From assembly GCF_052857255.1 (NCBI RefSeq), contig NC_135504.1, positions 135,334,929 through 135,398,928 of the forward strand: a DNA stretch of 64,000 nt. Direction: 5' to 3'. The stretch comes from Amblyomma americanum. Taxonomy: Eukaryota; Arthropoda; Arachnida; Ixodida; Ixodidae. Shown one piece after another: positions 11,601-20,974 of this stretch (the first letter of the stretch is position 1; the number at the start of each line of letters is the position of its first letter). A program made the translations under genes and the position numbers. A model generated the notes under the pieces. It was given only the letters and a program-made list of their open reading frames with translations, was not told where the DNA came from and searched no databases.

Positions 11601-12200
11601 GATGGCGAGTGGCTGCTGCGGTAGGTGTGAAAAGAACAGGGCCGCTGAGGAAAGAGTCGGGGCGGAGCGGAACGAGGGCTGAAGAGGAGGGAGGTATGTC
11701 GGTGTCGGCAGCTACAAGAAGCTTAGCGGAGCGCACAGGTAGGTCACACAACGAAACATCACACAGGGGAGAAAGCTCAAGTTCCGCACGGGTAGAATCA
11801 ATCACTGCACGGTGGGTCGAGAGGAAATCGCAGCCGAGGATGACATCGTGAGAGCAGGCGGTCAGCACAACAAACTCGATGGTATAGGCGACGTCGTTGA
11901 TAGAAACGCGGACCGTGCAGGCTGCGATGGGGTGGATGCGCTGAGAGGTGGCCGTACGTAGTGAAAAGTCAGACAGCGGCGTTGTCACCTTACGAAGTTT
12001 GCGGCGAAGAGCATCACTAATTACTGACACTGCAGCACCCGTGTCGACGAGCGCGAGAACGGGGACGCCTTCAACAGACACCTCAATCACGTTAGCAGGA
12101 GAACACGGAGGACTTAAAAAGTTGGCAAAACACGCAGTTCTTGCCTCCTGAACTGCGGCAGTCAGTTTTCCTCTGGGAGAGGGTCCGGGCGGCGGAGCAT
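8614..12200 (-). pseudogene. pol: pol of the gypsy element: protease, RT, RNase H, integrase; two TGA codons
   Basis: Pol is in the -1 frame relative to the gag end and overlaps it, the usual arrangement for frameshift expression. Domains in order: protease with DTGA near 12034-12045; RT with FCVDYRRLNK, FSSLDLRSGYWQ and YLDD at 10750-10761; RNase H with TDASGVGLG and DADALSRS; integrase with an HHCC finger ending CTACQRRK. The integrase core has GIDLYGP, SDSGRVF and NGMTERFN, followed by a GPY-type tail (RFHGPYRVV). No chromodomain is visible. The frame is broken by TGA at 10480-10482 (after SYFRRFI) and TGA at 9115-9117 (Trp position), and ends at TAA 8614-8616. Otherwise well preserved. 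Confidence 0.9.
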
Positions 12201-13307
12201 CGGAGAAATGGAACGTCGACGAGGGGAAGGCGACCGGCGAGTAGGGTACTGGGAGCGATGTGTAGAGGAGGCAGAAGAGACATTAGGCAAGGGCGGCCCG
12301 GAATCGTAGCGGAAATTGCGCATGAAATCGCCAGAACGAGGAGATCGCTGACGGCAAAAGCGTGCGACATGGCCCGGAAGACCGCAGGAATAGCATATCG
12401 GTCGATTGTCCTCGGTACGCCAGGGGTTCGTAGGGTTTCGGCGGGGTCGACGAACCGGGACCTGCGGCGGGGGTATAGGCGGCGGTGGAGCATAAAAGGC
12501 CGGGCTGCTAGGGTAGGCGGCAGAGGTGGGCGAGCGCCGTGTACTGCTTCAGCATAGGTGAGCGGCGCTGCCACAGGAGGAGGTGGGGGATTGGATGGCA
12601 GAACTGCAGCGACCTGCTCCTGAATAGCACGACGGATAGTGGGCGTGAGAGATGGCGGCAGGTCGTGCGGAGAGCAGACGGGGTCGGGAATGTGATGCAG
12701 CAGAGAAAGCTGGCGAGCGATCTCTTCGCGGATGAAGTCTTTAATCTGCTGCATGAACAGGGACTGCTCAGCAGACGAGCCACCAAGGGCCAAGCCAGCA
12801 AGACCCCCCGCAGGCGCGCCGGACTGCGGCGTAGATGCGCGTTGCTTGCGGAGTTCGTCGAAGCTTTGGCACAGCTGGATGACGGTAGCGACGGAGGTGG
12901 GGTTCTTCGCCAGCAGCATCTGGAAAGCGTCATCGGCTATGCCTTTAAGTATGTGGTTGACTTTATCCCCTTCGGACATGGAGGGGTTGACACGCTTGCA
13001 CAGGTCAACGATGTCCTCGATGTAGCTTGTGAACGTCTCAGAAGGGAGCTGAGATCGAGCACGAAGACGTTGCTCGGCGCGAAGCTTCCGGACGGCGGGG
13101 CGGCCGAAAACGTCGGCGAAGCTCGTTTTAAAGGACGACCAGGTGGGAAGATCGGCCTCATGGTTGCGAAACCATAAATTGGCAACGTCCGTTAGGTAGA
13201 AGAGGACGTTGCTAAGTTTCACGGAATCGTCCCACCAATTGTAAGTGCTGATGCGCTCATAGGAGGCCCACTTCGAAGTTCCAGGATGAGGACCGGGACG
13301 GGAACCG
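12162..13307 (-). pseudogene. gag: gag of the gypsy element, frameshifted and N-terminally shortened
   Basis: Read on -, the retrotransposon gag core (YERISTYNWW, DVANLWFRNHE, FTSYIEDIVDLC) begins almost at the LTR, leaving no leader and little N-terminus, so a 5' deletion is likely. The frame shifts by one base between about 12510 and 12560. In the new frame the CCHC knuckle reads CYSCGLPGHVARFC (first Cys at 12393-12395). The Arg/Ser/Pro-rich tail ends at TGA 12162-12164. The first frame stays open by chance to 12092, so a single 474-codon reading is misleading. Gag forms the particle and packages RNA. Confidence 0.8.
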
Positions 13308-13321
13308 AGGCACCTCCACCA
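13308..13321 (-). promoter_or_regulatory. Putative primer-binding site
   Basis: Two bases inside the 5' LTR the - strand reads TGGTGGAGGTGC. It starts with TGG, the complement of a tRNA CCA end, as primer-binding sites do. I cannot name the tRNA. Confidence 0.4.
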
Positions 13322-13323
13322 AG

Positions 13324-13496
13324 TGTCAAGGCGTTTATTCGAAGCACAGGTCGGTTGGTCTTGGTTGACCGGTGACACGACGGGCACACTCACAGTCGTC
13401 GTTCGAAAAAACCCAGCTGCACTTCGTCTGCTTCTTCGTTGTCCCGCTTGAACTCGTCCGCTTCTTCGCTGCGCTGCGCCTGTCGGTCCCATTACA
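13324..13496 (-). repeat. 5' LTR (173 bp)
   Basis: First LTR in the direction of transcription (-). Starts TG, ends CA and carries an AATAAA signal (TTTATT on + near 13334-13339). An ATG right after the terminal TGTA opens a frame that runs on into gag; it lies upstream of any plausible transcript start and is unlikely to be used. Confidence 0.92.
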
Positions 13497-13780
13497 CTTA
13501 ATACATCTCCACTCATGACACAGCACTACATCAGTGGCAGCTGTTTCTTAACTAGGAATTTCGTAGTCATCCTGAGGCTGTGGATTAGCTCAATTAATCC
13601 AGGATACAGAAAGCGAGAACTGTCGCCGTTCAGTTTGTTTATAGGTTTTGGTGTTGACAATGTTCTAAACTCTAATGATTTTGAGGAAAGGAAGAACGCA
13701 TAACTGGCTCCCTGGGTCAGTGGACGCCTCAATCATACTTTGAGGTACGTGGAATTAGTGACATAGGGATAAGGTGGTGG
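13497..13780. other. No recognised gene
   Basis: Short flank between the gypsy element and the SINE cluster. Nothing recognised. Confidence 0.4.
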
Positions 13781-13966
13781 TAATAATAATAATAACAATA
13801 ACTGATTTTAGGGGAAAAGAAATGGCGAAATATCTGCAACATATTTCATTGGACACCAGAACCGCGCAGAAAGAGAAGTGTTAAAGGAGCGAGTGAAAGA
13901 AGAAAGAAAGAGATAGGTGCCGTATTGGTGGGCTCCGGGATAATTTCCACAACCTGGGGATCTTTA
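13781..13966 (-). repeat. SINE copy 1, body and tail only
   Basis: Reads on - as the body of the tick tRNA-headed SINE (GATCCCCAGGTTGTGG, CCGGAGCCC and AACCGCGC landmarks in mutated form) ending in a (TAA)n tail at 13781-13805. The tRNA head is missing. Confidence 0.7.
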
Positions 13967-14096
13967 ATACCCGCCGCGGCGGCTGAGTGGTTAGAACGCT
14001 CGACTACTGATCCGAAGTTCCCGGGTTCGTACCTGACTGCGGGGGCTTCGTTTTTATGGAGGAAAAGCGATAAAGGGCCCGTGTGCTCTGCGATAA
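13967..14096 (+). repeat. SINE copy 2, tRNA head
   Basis: Begins CCGCCGCGGCGGCTGAGTGG (A-box region) with a B-box-like GGGTTCGTACC near 14021-14033, then the GTTTTTATGGAGG body start. It is cut where the (ATA)n tail of copy 3 begins. Confidence 0.75.
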
Positions 14097-14337
14097 TAAT
14101 AATTCGTTTTTGGGGAAAGGAAATGGCGCAGTATCTGTCTCATATATCGTTGGACACCTGAACCGCGCCGTAAGGGAAGGGACAAGGGAGGGAGTGAAAG
14201 AAGGGAAGAAGGAGGTGCCGTAGTGGAGGGCTCCGGAATAATTTCGACCACCTGGGGATCTTTAACGTGCACTGACATCGCACAGCACACGGGCGCCTAA
14301 GCGTATTTCCTCCATAAAAACGCAGCCGCCACGGTCG
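14092..14337 (-). repeat. SINE copy 3, body, inverted
   Basis: On -, the body runs from next to the head (GCGGCTGCGTTTTTATGG) through CACGTTAAAGATCCCCAGG and GGTGTCCAACG to an (ATA)n tail at 14092-14103. Confidence 0.75.
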
Positions 14338-14541
14338 ATGTCAGTTTATGTTAAAGATCCCTACGTGGGCGAAAGTATTCCGGCGCCCTCCACTGAAGCA
14401 CCCCTCTCATCCTTTCTTCCTTCACTCAATCCTTTATCCCTACCGTTACGGCGCGGTTCAGGTGTCCAATGGTGTATGACACAAATATTGCTCTATTCCC
14501 TTTCCCCGAAAACGAGCTAATATTATTATTTTTATTATTAC
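14338..14541 (+). repeat. SINE copy 4, body and (TTA)n tail
   Basis: Same family on +, beginning in the body (TTAAAGATCCCTACGTGG), through CGGCGCGGTTCAGGTGTCC, to a TATTATTATT tail. It lies back to back with copy 3, so 14092-14541 can fold into a long hairpin. Confidence 0.75.
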
Positions 14542-14690
14542 AATCTTTAATCTGCACTGACATCGCGTAGAACATGGGTGACTTTTTCGTTTTGAATCTA
14601 TAAAAACGTAGCCACCGCGATCGGGTTCGAACCCGGGTGCTCCGGATCAGTAGAAAAACGCCTTATCCACTGAGTCACCGCGGAGGGTCT
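14542..14690 (-). repeat. SINE copy 5, tRNA head and start of body
   Basis: On -, the head begins CCGCGGTGACTCAGTGG, has a perfect B-box-like GGGTTCGAACCCG, then a mutated start of the body. No tail. Confidence 0.72.
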
Positions 14691-14788
14691 GTGGTGGGGG
14701 CGAAACCTTTTATTTGGTGCAATAGAGTTTGAAAGCCAGAGACAGACAGACGGATTGGCTATATTTCTGAAAGCGAGTTTTAGATCAA

Positions 14789-15102
14789 CAGGCGGCGGTG
14801 GTTCAGTGGTTAGCGGGCTCGGCTACTGAGCCGGAGTTTCCGGGTGCGCTCCCGACCGCAGTGGCTGCGTTTTTATGGACGCAAAACTCTAATTCTCTCT
14901 TCTGCTGTGCGATTTAAGTGCACGTTAAAGATCTCTAGGTGGTAGAAATTATTCCGGAGCCCTCCATTACGGCACCTCTTCCTTCCTTAATTCTTTCAAT
15001 CCCTCCTTTATTCGTTTCCTTACGGCGCGGTTCAGGTGTCCAACAATATATTAGACAGATACTGCGGAATTTAATTTAGCCCAATACCAATTAATATTAT
15101 GT
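14789..15102 (+). repeat. SINE copy 6, full length
   Basis: The most complete copy: tRNA head (GGCGGCGGTGGTTCAGTGG) with a mutated B box, body with GCACGTTAAAGATCTC, ATTATTCCGGAGCCC and TACGGCGCGGTTCAGG, and an AT-rich tail. Resembles the Ruka-type SINEs described from ticks. Confidence 0.82.
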
Positions 15103-15440
15103 TAGACCCTGCTGGGTCCCTGGACCACTGCACGCTCCCGCACTGCGTCATGTAGGTCATGATAGGACACGACGTTGGCAGCCCGAGCCACCTCATCAAG
15201 TTGCGATGTCCTGTCAGCTGACGTGAGCACGACCTCCCAGTCCTCCCCGCTAGAGATGGCGGGCTGTCCCTGAGGGGTGCGGTGGCTTGGGCTGTTGTCG
15301 TGAGCAGGACCTCTCAGTTCTCCCAGCTCGATGTTGTGTGCTGTCCCTGCAGGGGAGGGTCAGCAGAGCAGCCGAAAAGTATGCGGGAGAGTGTGGCGCG
15401 AGGGTCACCGCATAAGGAGCACGCAAGGGACGTGCCACAA
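15103..15440 (-). pseudogene. 3' end of an I/R1-like LINE ORF2
   Basis: On -, frames pieced across a shift give a C-terminal zinc-like segment (CSLCGDPRATL then a further Cys) and a last stretch EDWEVVLTSAD...LDEVARAANV ending in a stop near 15103. This pattern (Cys-x-x-Cys, Trp-Glu, Leu-rich end) is usual at the end of I/R1-type LINE proteins in ticks, from memory. The remainder is lost or too decayed. Confidence 0.45.
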
Positions 15441-15907
15441 TAGTGGGATAACAGCATGCGGGATGACAGGGAGCGGGTCTAGAAGCTTCGGAAGAGGATC
15501 CGTTGGGAGTGTCTTCGCTACATGGTAGGCGTCCCTATTCCGGGACACCGCATGACGAGGCCCCTTCTCGCGCCCGTTTCACCAGAGCCCTTTGGGACTC
15601 AAGGAGCTTTCAAAGGGACCAGCAGGGGTGCGACGTGTGGCACGTCGGCTAAGTGGAATGACCATCTTTTAGGATGAAAAACTACAATGAACTGCTGAAA
15701 AACTGTTGGTTGTGTGCCGCGGACGTGGTAAGGATCCTGTGAATACTATTACCAAGACTGTAAGCGAAGCTTGTAGGATTTTATCGCGTCTTGTGTATTC
15801 TACCACACCGAAAGCCTCAATCAGCCAAACGGTAGGCCTAATGCCGAGGTGGCCTGAACGGTGGCCGAGAGCCCCCAACGCAAGGTCCTAGAGACAGTGG
15901 CGTCACC

Positions 15908-17560
15908 ATGACGATGGAAATGAGCGTTGAGGGTACGGATGTCGATCCGGCAGAATTAAGAGCTCTGACTTGGTGACGAAAGTATCGGAACGTGTCGCGG
16001 AGCTACAGGAGCGGCAACAACGAGAGCGCGTAGATGGCGCCGTTAAAAAGCGACGTTCAGCGGTGGAGTAGGGAAAGCCGGCAGAGAGACGCCGGTCGGA
16101 TACAGCGGACACAAGTAAGCCGCTGCGGGAGACGCTCGTATAAAGCGGCGGGAAGAAAGCTTACTGAGCCGTCTGTGGCGTCGCACCTTCCGCGTCCTCC
16201 GAACGCCGATCACAAGATTATTATCAGGCCCAAAGAAGGACTGACCCTAACCAAGCTCTCGGTGCCAGTGACTGGCGGGGTAATAAGGATGGCGGCTGGC
16301 ATTCAGTGGCGGAAAGGTCAAGAGAAGGACAGGATCTTCGTGAACGATAAGCAGGGAACACTGATATACAACACGCCCTACGAGGACGGTGCCAACAAAG
16401 TGTTGGGACTAAAGTCCATAAAGCTCGACGAGAAGAAGTATGAGGTGTGGACTTACATGGAGGCACCTGAAATCTGTGGCAAGGAAGTGGTACGCGGTTT
16501 CGATCTGAGGCTGTGTGAGAAAGAATTGGAATTGGCTTTCTCACCCCAGCAGAATCCTCCCATTCTTGGCGCGCAGGATGGGCGACTCAAACTCGGTGAT
16601 CATCACCATTGGTCACGACTATGTGCGGAAATGGATGATCTGTTTCTTGGCGCCAATGAAGTGCTTTCTATTCAAGAAGACATATGAATTATGCTACATG
16701 TGTGTTGAGGTGTGCTGAAGTGTGCTACAGCACGCATGCAGAGTGCAGAGGGTGTCGGGCAACCTCACCAACGAAGGCACACGAGTGTGTGCTGACACTG
16801 CCGGGGTGCCAACTGTACGGCAAGAATCACATCACCGGAATAAGATGTGCAAGACACCCTTCCGAACACCTTATATAGTCAAGAAGCGAGAGAGGGAAAT
16901 TAAGCTTGAATACAAAGCAAGATAGAATGAAGAGCGACGCAAGGCTGACGCAGAAAAGCAACGGCGCAGTTGGAAAAGCTCGTTTAGAGTCCGTTTGAGG
17001 AGGGAATTCGGATATAGCAGCAAGTCGAGACTACGCTCGGGATCTTTCCCTCAACTTCCATCACTGGGAAAAGAGAAACCTACACTGAAATAACCCCAGG
17101 AGCGTAGTGGCAGCATGCAGAGGAAGACAGTCTACTGGAACAAAGGTGGGTTTGGTAAATAAGGTCTCCCAGGATGCTAATGCAGAAATTATTAATGCTC
17201 TCAAAGAGAAAAACTAGGTTTTACAAGAGCAAATTGCAGAATTACGAAAACAACATGATAACATTAAGAAACAACTAGCCAAAAAAGCTGATCCGCAACC
17301 GGAAACATCCCGGACACCAAATCCTCAACCCTTAAAGAGGAAGAGGGCTAAGGAAACTGAGGTCGAGGATTATCACGGGGTTAGAATTTTAGCTCTTGAG
17401 GTTGAAAGAAATCGTTTGACTGGAATGCTTCAAACAGTACTTGAGCAGTTGAAACAGATGGACACTGCTGTCGAGCAAATGAAGGTTGACTATAGGGACA
17501 AGCAGTTGACTCGGATCTGCCAAGAGGCTCAACAACTCAAACACAATGGACCTGCGCGTC
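15908..17560 (+). pseudogene. ORF1 (gag-like) of the I-clade LINE
   Basis: Starts MTMEMSVEGTDVDPAELRAL, followed by stops. A conserved central stretch is open at 16202-16560 (KIIIRPKEGLTLTKLS, then YEVWTYMEAPE). After frameshifts, CCHC-like zinc knuckles follow at ~16690-16880: CRGC...HEC, then GCQLYGKNHITGIRC, with Tyr replacing one Cys. From 17130 the frame is coiled-coil-like (EKN, stop, VLQEQIAELRKQ, then a basic patch RKRAKETEVEDYH). The order (conserved core, knuckles, then helical tail) fits tick I-clade ORF1, which coats the RNA. Multiple frameshifts. Confidence 0.65.
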
Positions 17561-17574
17561 ACTTTAATAACAAA

Positions 17575-18434
17575 GGTTGCCACTGGAACTGTAGAGGTTT
17601 CTCGCATAAACGTGCGGTCCTCCAGTGCTTTGTCACCAAAGGCGATCTACGGGAGGTTATTGCGGTCAAGAAGTGCGCAAAAAAGGCTAAATTACAGGGT
17701 TACAATTATTTTCCGCGGTCGGTTACGCTACCCAAGTGGCTATCTTTGTAGAAAAGAAATATATCAACGCTGCAGCACGATACGGGGAATGCCCATATCG
17801 ATCATGTTTTAGCCGAACACGTCCCTCGTAATCATAACAACAATCCATTCTTCCTGAGCTTGTGTAGCTCACCCAGGCAGTGCGAATGTGGCTTTGGCGA
17901 TCTTTTTGCGAAGACTAAGGTTATTTCAAAAAGGATTCCATCATAATACTGGGCGGTTTTAATGCGCACCATCTGATAGGGGGATATAAATTCACGCAGG
18001 TTAAAGGCAAGAGTCTCTGGGATAAAATTCAACAACATGGGCTCATTTTCATTACGGACCCGATGAGGCCGACTGGGAAGAGAAATAGCGTATCCGAGGA
18101 CACGACACCAGATCTAACCTTGGTCGGTAGTGGCATGCCTCACTGCTACATGGTGCAACACCGGGAAAGACCTAAAAAGCGATCATAGGATACTAGAGTT
18201 CATCGTTAAGAATGGCCCACCGGTCTTCAGTAAGAGAGGAGTTGAGACTGTACTCTGATCTACCGTTTGAAGAGAGGTTGGGACGACACCCGATAAGCGA
18301 TATTAACGATTGCAGCTAGAGAGTTATTCATATTGTTCAGCACGCTACCGAAGAGATGAATTTGACGGCGATCCGGAAGTCGTTGATGGATATTTCGTTG
18401 GTTTTTGGAAGAAAAAAGAAATAGAGCAAAAGCG
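17575..18434 (+). pseudogene. Endonuclease domain of the I-clade LINE ORF2
   Basis: Opens with HWNCRGFSHKRAVLQC, the usual start of I-type APE-like endonucleases. Later, in other frames, come HVLAEHVPRNHN, then ILGGFNAHHL (the GDFNAHH step, with Asp changed to Gly) and TPDLTLVGSGM. The linker toward RT follows. The domain nicks target DNA to prime reverse transcription. The frame changes at least twice and a catalytic Asp appears lost here, while copies at 54674 and 60546 keep GDFNAHH. Confidence 0.65.
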
Positions 18435-18581
18435 TGAAATTTGATCCATATATATTGGAGGTCACAATAGCCGCGGCTGGTTAGCAGGCGGAGCGGGCTG
18501 TTGATGTTGCTGGCCAGGCTGGTTGCCGAATACGCTGTGTGTTGCGCGAGCGAGGTCTCCCTCCGAACATCATCAGAGCCT

Positions 18582-19023
18582 CCCTATTGAAAAATGTGTA
18601 CAGGTTTGAATAAGAGACAAATATTTAAGATTATGGCACATTCCGTTTGACATTATAGGATGAAGCTTCCAAAGCGATTCAGCATTTGAGTGACTCCTCA
18701 GTGCAGGACTCCGTATAACTACAATTACCCGTTGTTAATTACCGTGCACTTACATCACACAGTGTATGCAAGTCGTGGGTTCGAACCAGCCCACTACAGT
18801 ACCACATCGATGCAGGAATAATGTGAAAATTCCGTGTACTGTGCATTGTTAGTTCCAGTTAAGAACCCCAGGTGGTCGAAATTATCCGGAGCGCTCCACT
18901 ACGGTGTCCCTCATAGACTGAGACGCTTTCCATCCTATAAGACGTCCATCCTATAAAACCGAACTAAATGTGAAATAATCTATTTGCTGACCCGTTCAAA
19001 CCTATACACATTTTTCAGTAGGG
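18582..19023. mobile_element. 440-bp TIR element (MITE-like) nested in the 3' LTR
   Basis: Ends are inverted repeats of 28 bp: CCTATTGAAAAATGTGTACA (continuing to 18610) at 18583 and its reverse complement at 18995-19022, with two mismatches by eye. Empty-site comparison with 20798-20974 and 51264-51430 shows the LTR is continuous without it. No coding capacity. Superfamily not assigned. Confidence 0.7.
18735..18930 (+). repeat. Second SINE-type repeat (tRNA-like part plus body), fragment
   Basis: Contains GTGGGTTCGAACCAGCCCAC (B-box-like, ~18775), then AAGAACCCCAGGTGGTCGAA, ATTATCCGGAGCGCTCCACT and GTCCCTCATAG. These are landmarks of a SINE body very common in tick DNA, from memory. It lies inside the 440-bp TIR element. 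Confidence 0.5.
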
Positions 19024-19794
19024 GCTGGCGATGCCAGCGCCGCTTCAGGTGCCCTCCCCACCACCGCTAGCGTGATGCGTCAAAAATGAAAATGTAAAAA
19101 CGGTATAAAAACGGTATCTACAAGTTTCTTCGGGAGCGTGAAGTTCGGGTCAGAGTTCGTGAAGGCCGTTGGGCGGGAGACACGAGCTCGGGAGCTTGAG
19201 GCTGGCTGCTTCGCAAAAGGCGAGAGGAGCCAAAAGGTGAAGATGACGAAAAAAACCGGCTCGAAAAGTCATAGAGGAAAGCGACGCGAGCTAGGCGTGC
19301 TTCAGCCGTAAGGCTTACTGGTGGGGTCGGGAAAGGCCCCTCCAGTAGCTTTCCGGGAAAGGCCACAACAGAAAACGAAGCTGCGTGGGGATATATAGGA
19401 GATATGCGATGTATGCTCGCGCACTCGGTGTAAACGAAGGTATGGCGACAGCAAACAACACCCGTAGAAGAGACGGGTATGCCTCGGCCGCTGGCGACGG
19501 TGAAACGACGGTGCACGTCATTGGGCTTGCGATCTGCTCCGTGGGGCTCGGGCTGCCGTGTAGGGAAGTGGTCGAAGCGGGCAACGGTGTGTACCGACTT
19601 TTTGCAAAAATGAGCCGACTGTGGCGTTGAGACTGCTTGCTGGGAACTGAGGGCACATTTCCGTGACGTAGAGGTTGGAATTAGAAGGAAGTAATAGTGC
19701 TGAGTCCATTGGCGGTGTTGGATGGGGCATGCTGTAATGCGTCGGAAGCATGACACCTCCTTCGATGACTATCTTGTCTGTCGTGGAGGTACAG

Positions 19795-20780
19795 TCACTT
19801 GTGAAGGCGCCAGGCTGGCAGGGATCTGTGCCAGGCGCTTTGGGTGGCGCATGATGAGCGACAAAACTGGGGCTTGCATGCGCGCCCCGCGATAATAAGA
19901 GTTGAGCTCACTGTGATTAGGCTACAGGTAGCAAGCGAACATGCGACTAGAAACGAGTTGGGGCCCAGGTCGAGGGAGGGTTCTTCCGGCAATGGTCTAA
20001 GCGCCACAGCTGGCAAGCAGGGATGGACAGTACGCGCCCTGGAACGGGAGCTCGCTGGTGGATGGCCGTCCGTAGAGGCCGCTGGAGTAAACTTACTAGA
20101 GACCGCGGTGTAGTATGAGGCAGCTGATTGAAAAGGTTGGCAAGAGACCGGTGCGTGCGTGCGTGGAACTTGCCGTACAATGGGTGAGGGCACATTCGGT
20201 GGCGGCGATAGTGGACAGACCGGTGTGGGGAGCGGCCCTGGTGTTGTATTTGTAGCTGGCATAGGGAAATCCGAAGCAGCTCGATGAGAGAATCTGGCCA
20301 TGGGTAGTGCGTCGAGTGGCGCCGCAGCTTTTGAGTAGGGAACATGAGCGCAGGAAGGCGGCGGGAGCTCCAAGCCAAAGTACGCCGTCAGGCCCTTCTG
20401 AAAGCAGCGTGAATGTCTAGGTCAGGAGGCGGCAACCGCAGCTCTGCCAGGAGACTCGGTTGGAGTTCGCGGCCGGCGTGCTGATAGCGCAGCAGCTGGC
20501 TGGACAAACTGTGAATGTGAAAGAACGAGTCTAGCAGAGCCAGCCGCAAAACGGGGTCCTTGGGATAAAACGCAGGTAGACCGGGCCGCCGAGGATTGAA
20601 GGACTGCTGATACTGCTGGAAGAACTCACCGGATGCGAGTTTAAGCGCGGACATGACGGAGAGAAGAAGCTGCCGAAAGGCGGGTGCGAACAACGGGCGT
20701 TCAGCGGCAAGGCCAAGTGCAGGGACAGGACGGAGGAAGCGCAGAGCCTGTGGGAGCGGCGTTGCGTGCGTCGAATCTGT
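19795..20780 (-). pseudogene. Proline-rich, possibly gag-like protein of the small LTR element, one frameshift
   Basis: On -, the frame opens next to the 5' LTR, reads PQALRFLRPVPALGL and FRQLLLSVMSALKL, then LLDSFFHIHSLSSQLL, and reaches a shift at about 20388-20392. It resumes as TAYFGLELPPPSC and runs through a Pro/Ser/Ala-rich tail to a stop at 19795. A single missing base restores continuity. Total length is about 325 codons. The helical first third followed by a disordered Pro-rich tail is compatible with a gag protein, but I recognise no domain and there is no zinc knuckle. A further - frame at 19118-19756 is unassigned. Confidence 0.4.
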
Positions 20781-20797
20781 CGTCCAGAGTCACGAGA

Positions 20798-20974
20798 TGA
20801 GGAAGGTGATCCAGATTAATTAGAGGTCCCGGTAGCCTCGGCTAGTGAGCCGGAAATTGGGCTGTCGATGTTGCTTGCCAGGCCGGTTTCCGAATGCGTT
20901 CTCTGTTGCGCGAGTGAGGCCGCGCTCCCATCAGCATCTTCGTCAGCGCCGCTGGCGAAGCCAGCGCCGCTACA
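20798..20974 (-). repeat. 5' LTR of the small LTR element
   Basis: On -, begins TGTAGCGGCGCTGGC and ends near GGATCACCTTCC. Matches 18435-18581 plus 19024-19047 and, inverted, 51264-51430. Confidence 0.55.

Larger units (their letters stand above)
8404..13496 (-). mobile_element. Ty3/gypsy LTR retrotransposon, near-complete, recent
   Basis: Two 173-bp direct repeats (8404-8576 and 13324-13496) start TG and end CA, and by eye differ at one base (8448-8449 against 13368-13369 region). A 4-bp direct repeat CTTA flanks the whole (8400-8403 and 13497-13500). Internal order on - is gag, protease, RT, RNase H, integrase, polypurine tract, which is the Ty3/gypsy order. Lesions are one gag frameshift, two pol TGA codons and an apparently missing gag N-terminus. 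The LTR match implies recent insertion, so the lesions are either older than insertion or very new. Confidence 0.93.
18435..19047 (-). repeat. 3' LTR of the small LTR element, split by a TIR element
   Basis: LTR sequence occupies 18435-18581 and 19024-19047. The piece between has its own inverted ends. The unsplit form is seen at 51264-51430, where CAGAGCC and GCTGGCG are adjacent. Confidence 0.55.
18435..20974 (-). mobile_element. Small LTR element with ~170-bp LTRs, inside the I-clade LINE
   Basis: Terminal direct repeats lie at 20798-20974 (5' LTR on -) and 18435-19047 (3' LTR, split by a 440-bp insertion). Both share landmarks TGTAGCGGCGCTGGC-like start, ATGTTGCTGGCCAGGC and an end GATCACCTTCC-like. 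A polypurine run (GTGGTGGGGAGGG on -, 19049-19062) sits just before the 3' LTR, in the right place. The ~1.75-kb interior codes on - for a Pro/Ser-rich protein with no visible pol. I cannot name the family. The LTRs differ by perhaps a quarter of bases, so it is old. Confidence 0.55.

Noticed and set aside
12092..13516. A single 474-codon gag protein
   Set aside because: It starts inside the LTR and its last third is out of frame with the zinc knuckle, so the length is a chance of open frame.
19118..19756. A host gene on - between the LTR element's ORF and its 3' LTR
   Set aside because: No domain is recognised and overlapping frames are equally open. Left as unassigned interior of the LTR element.
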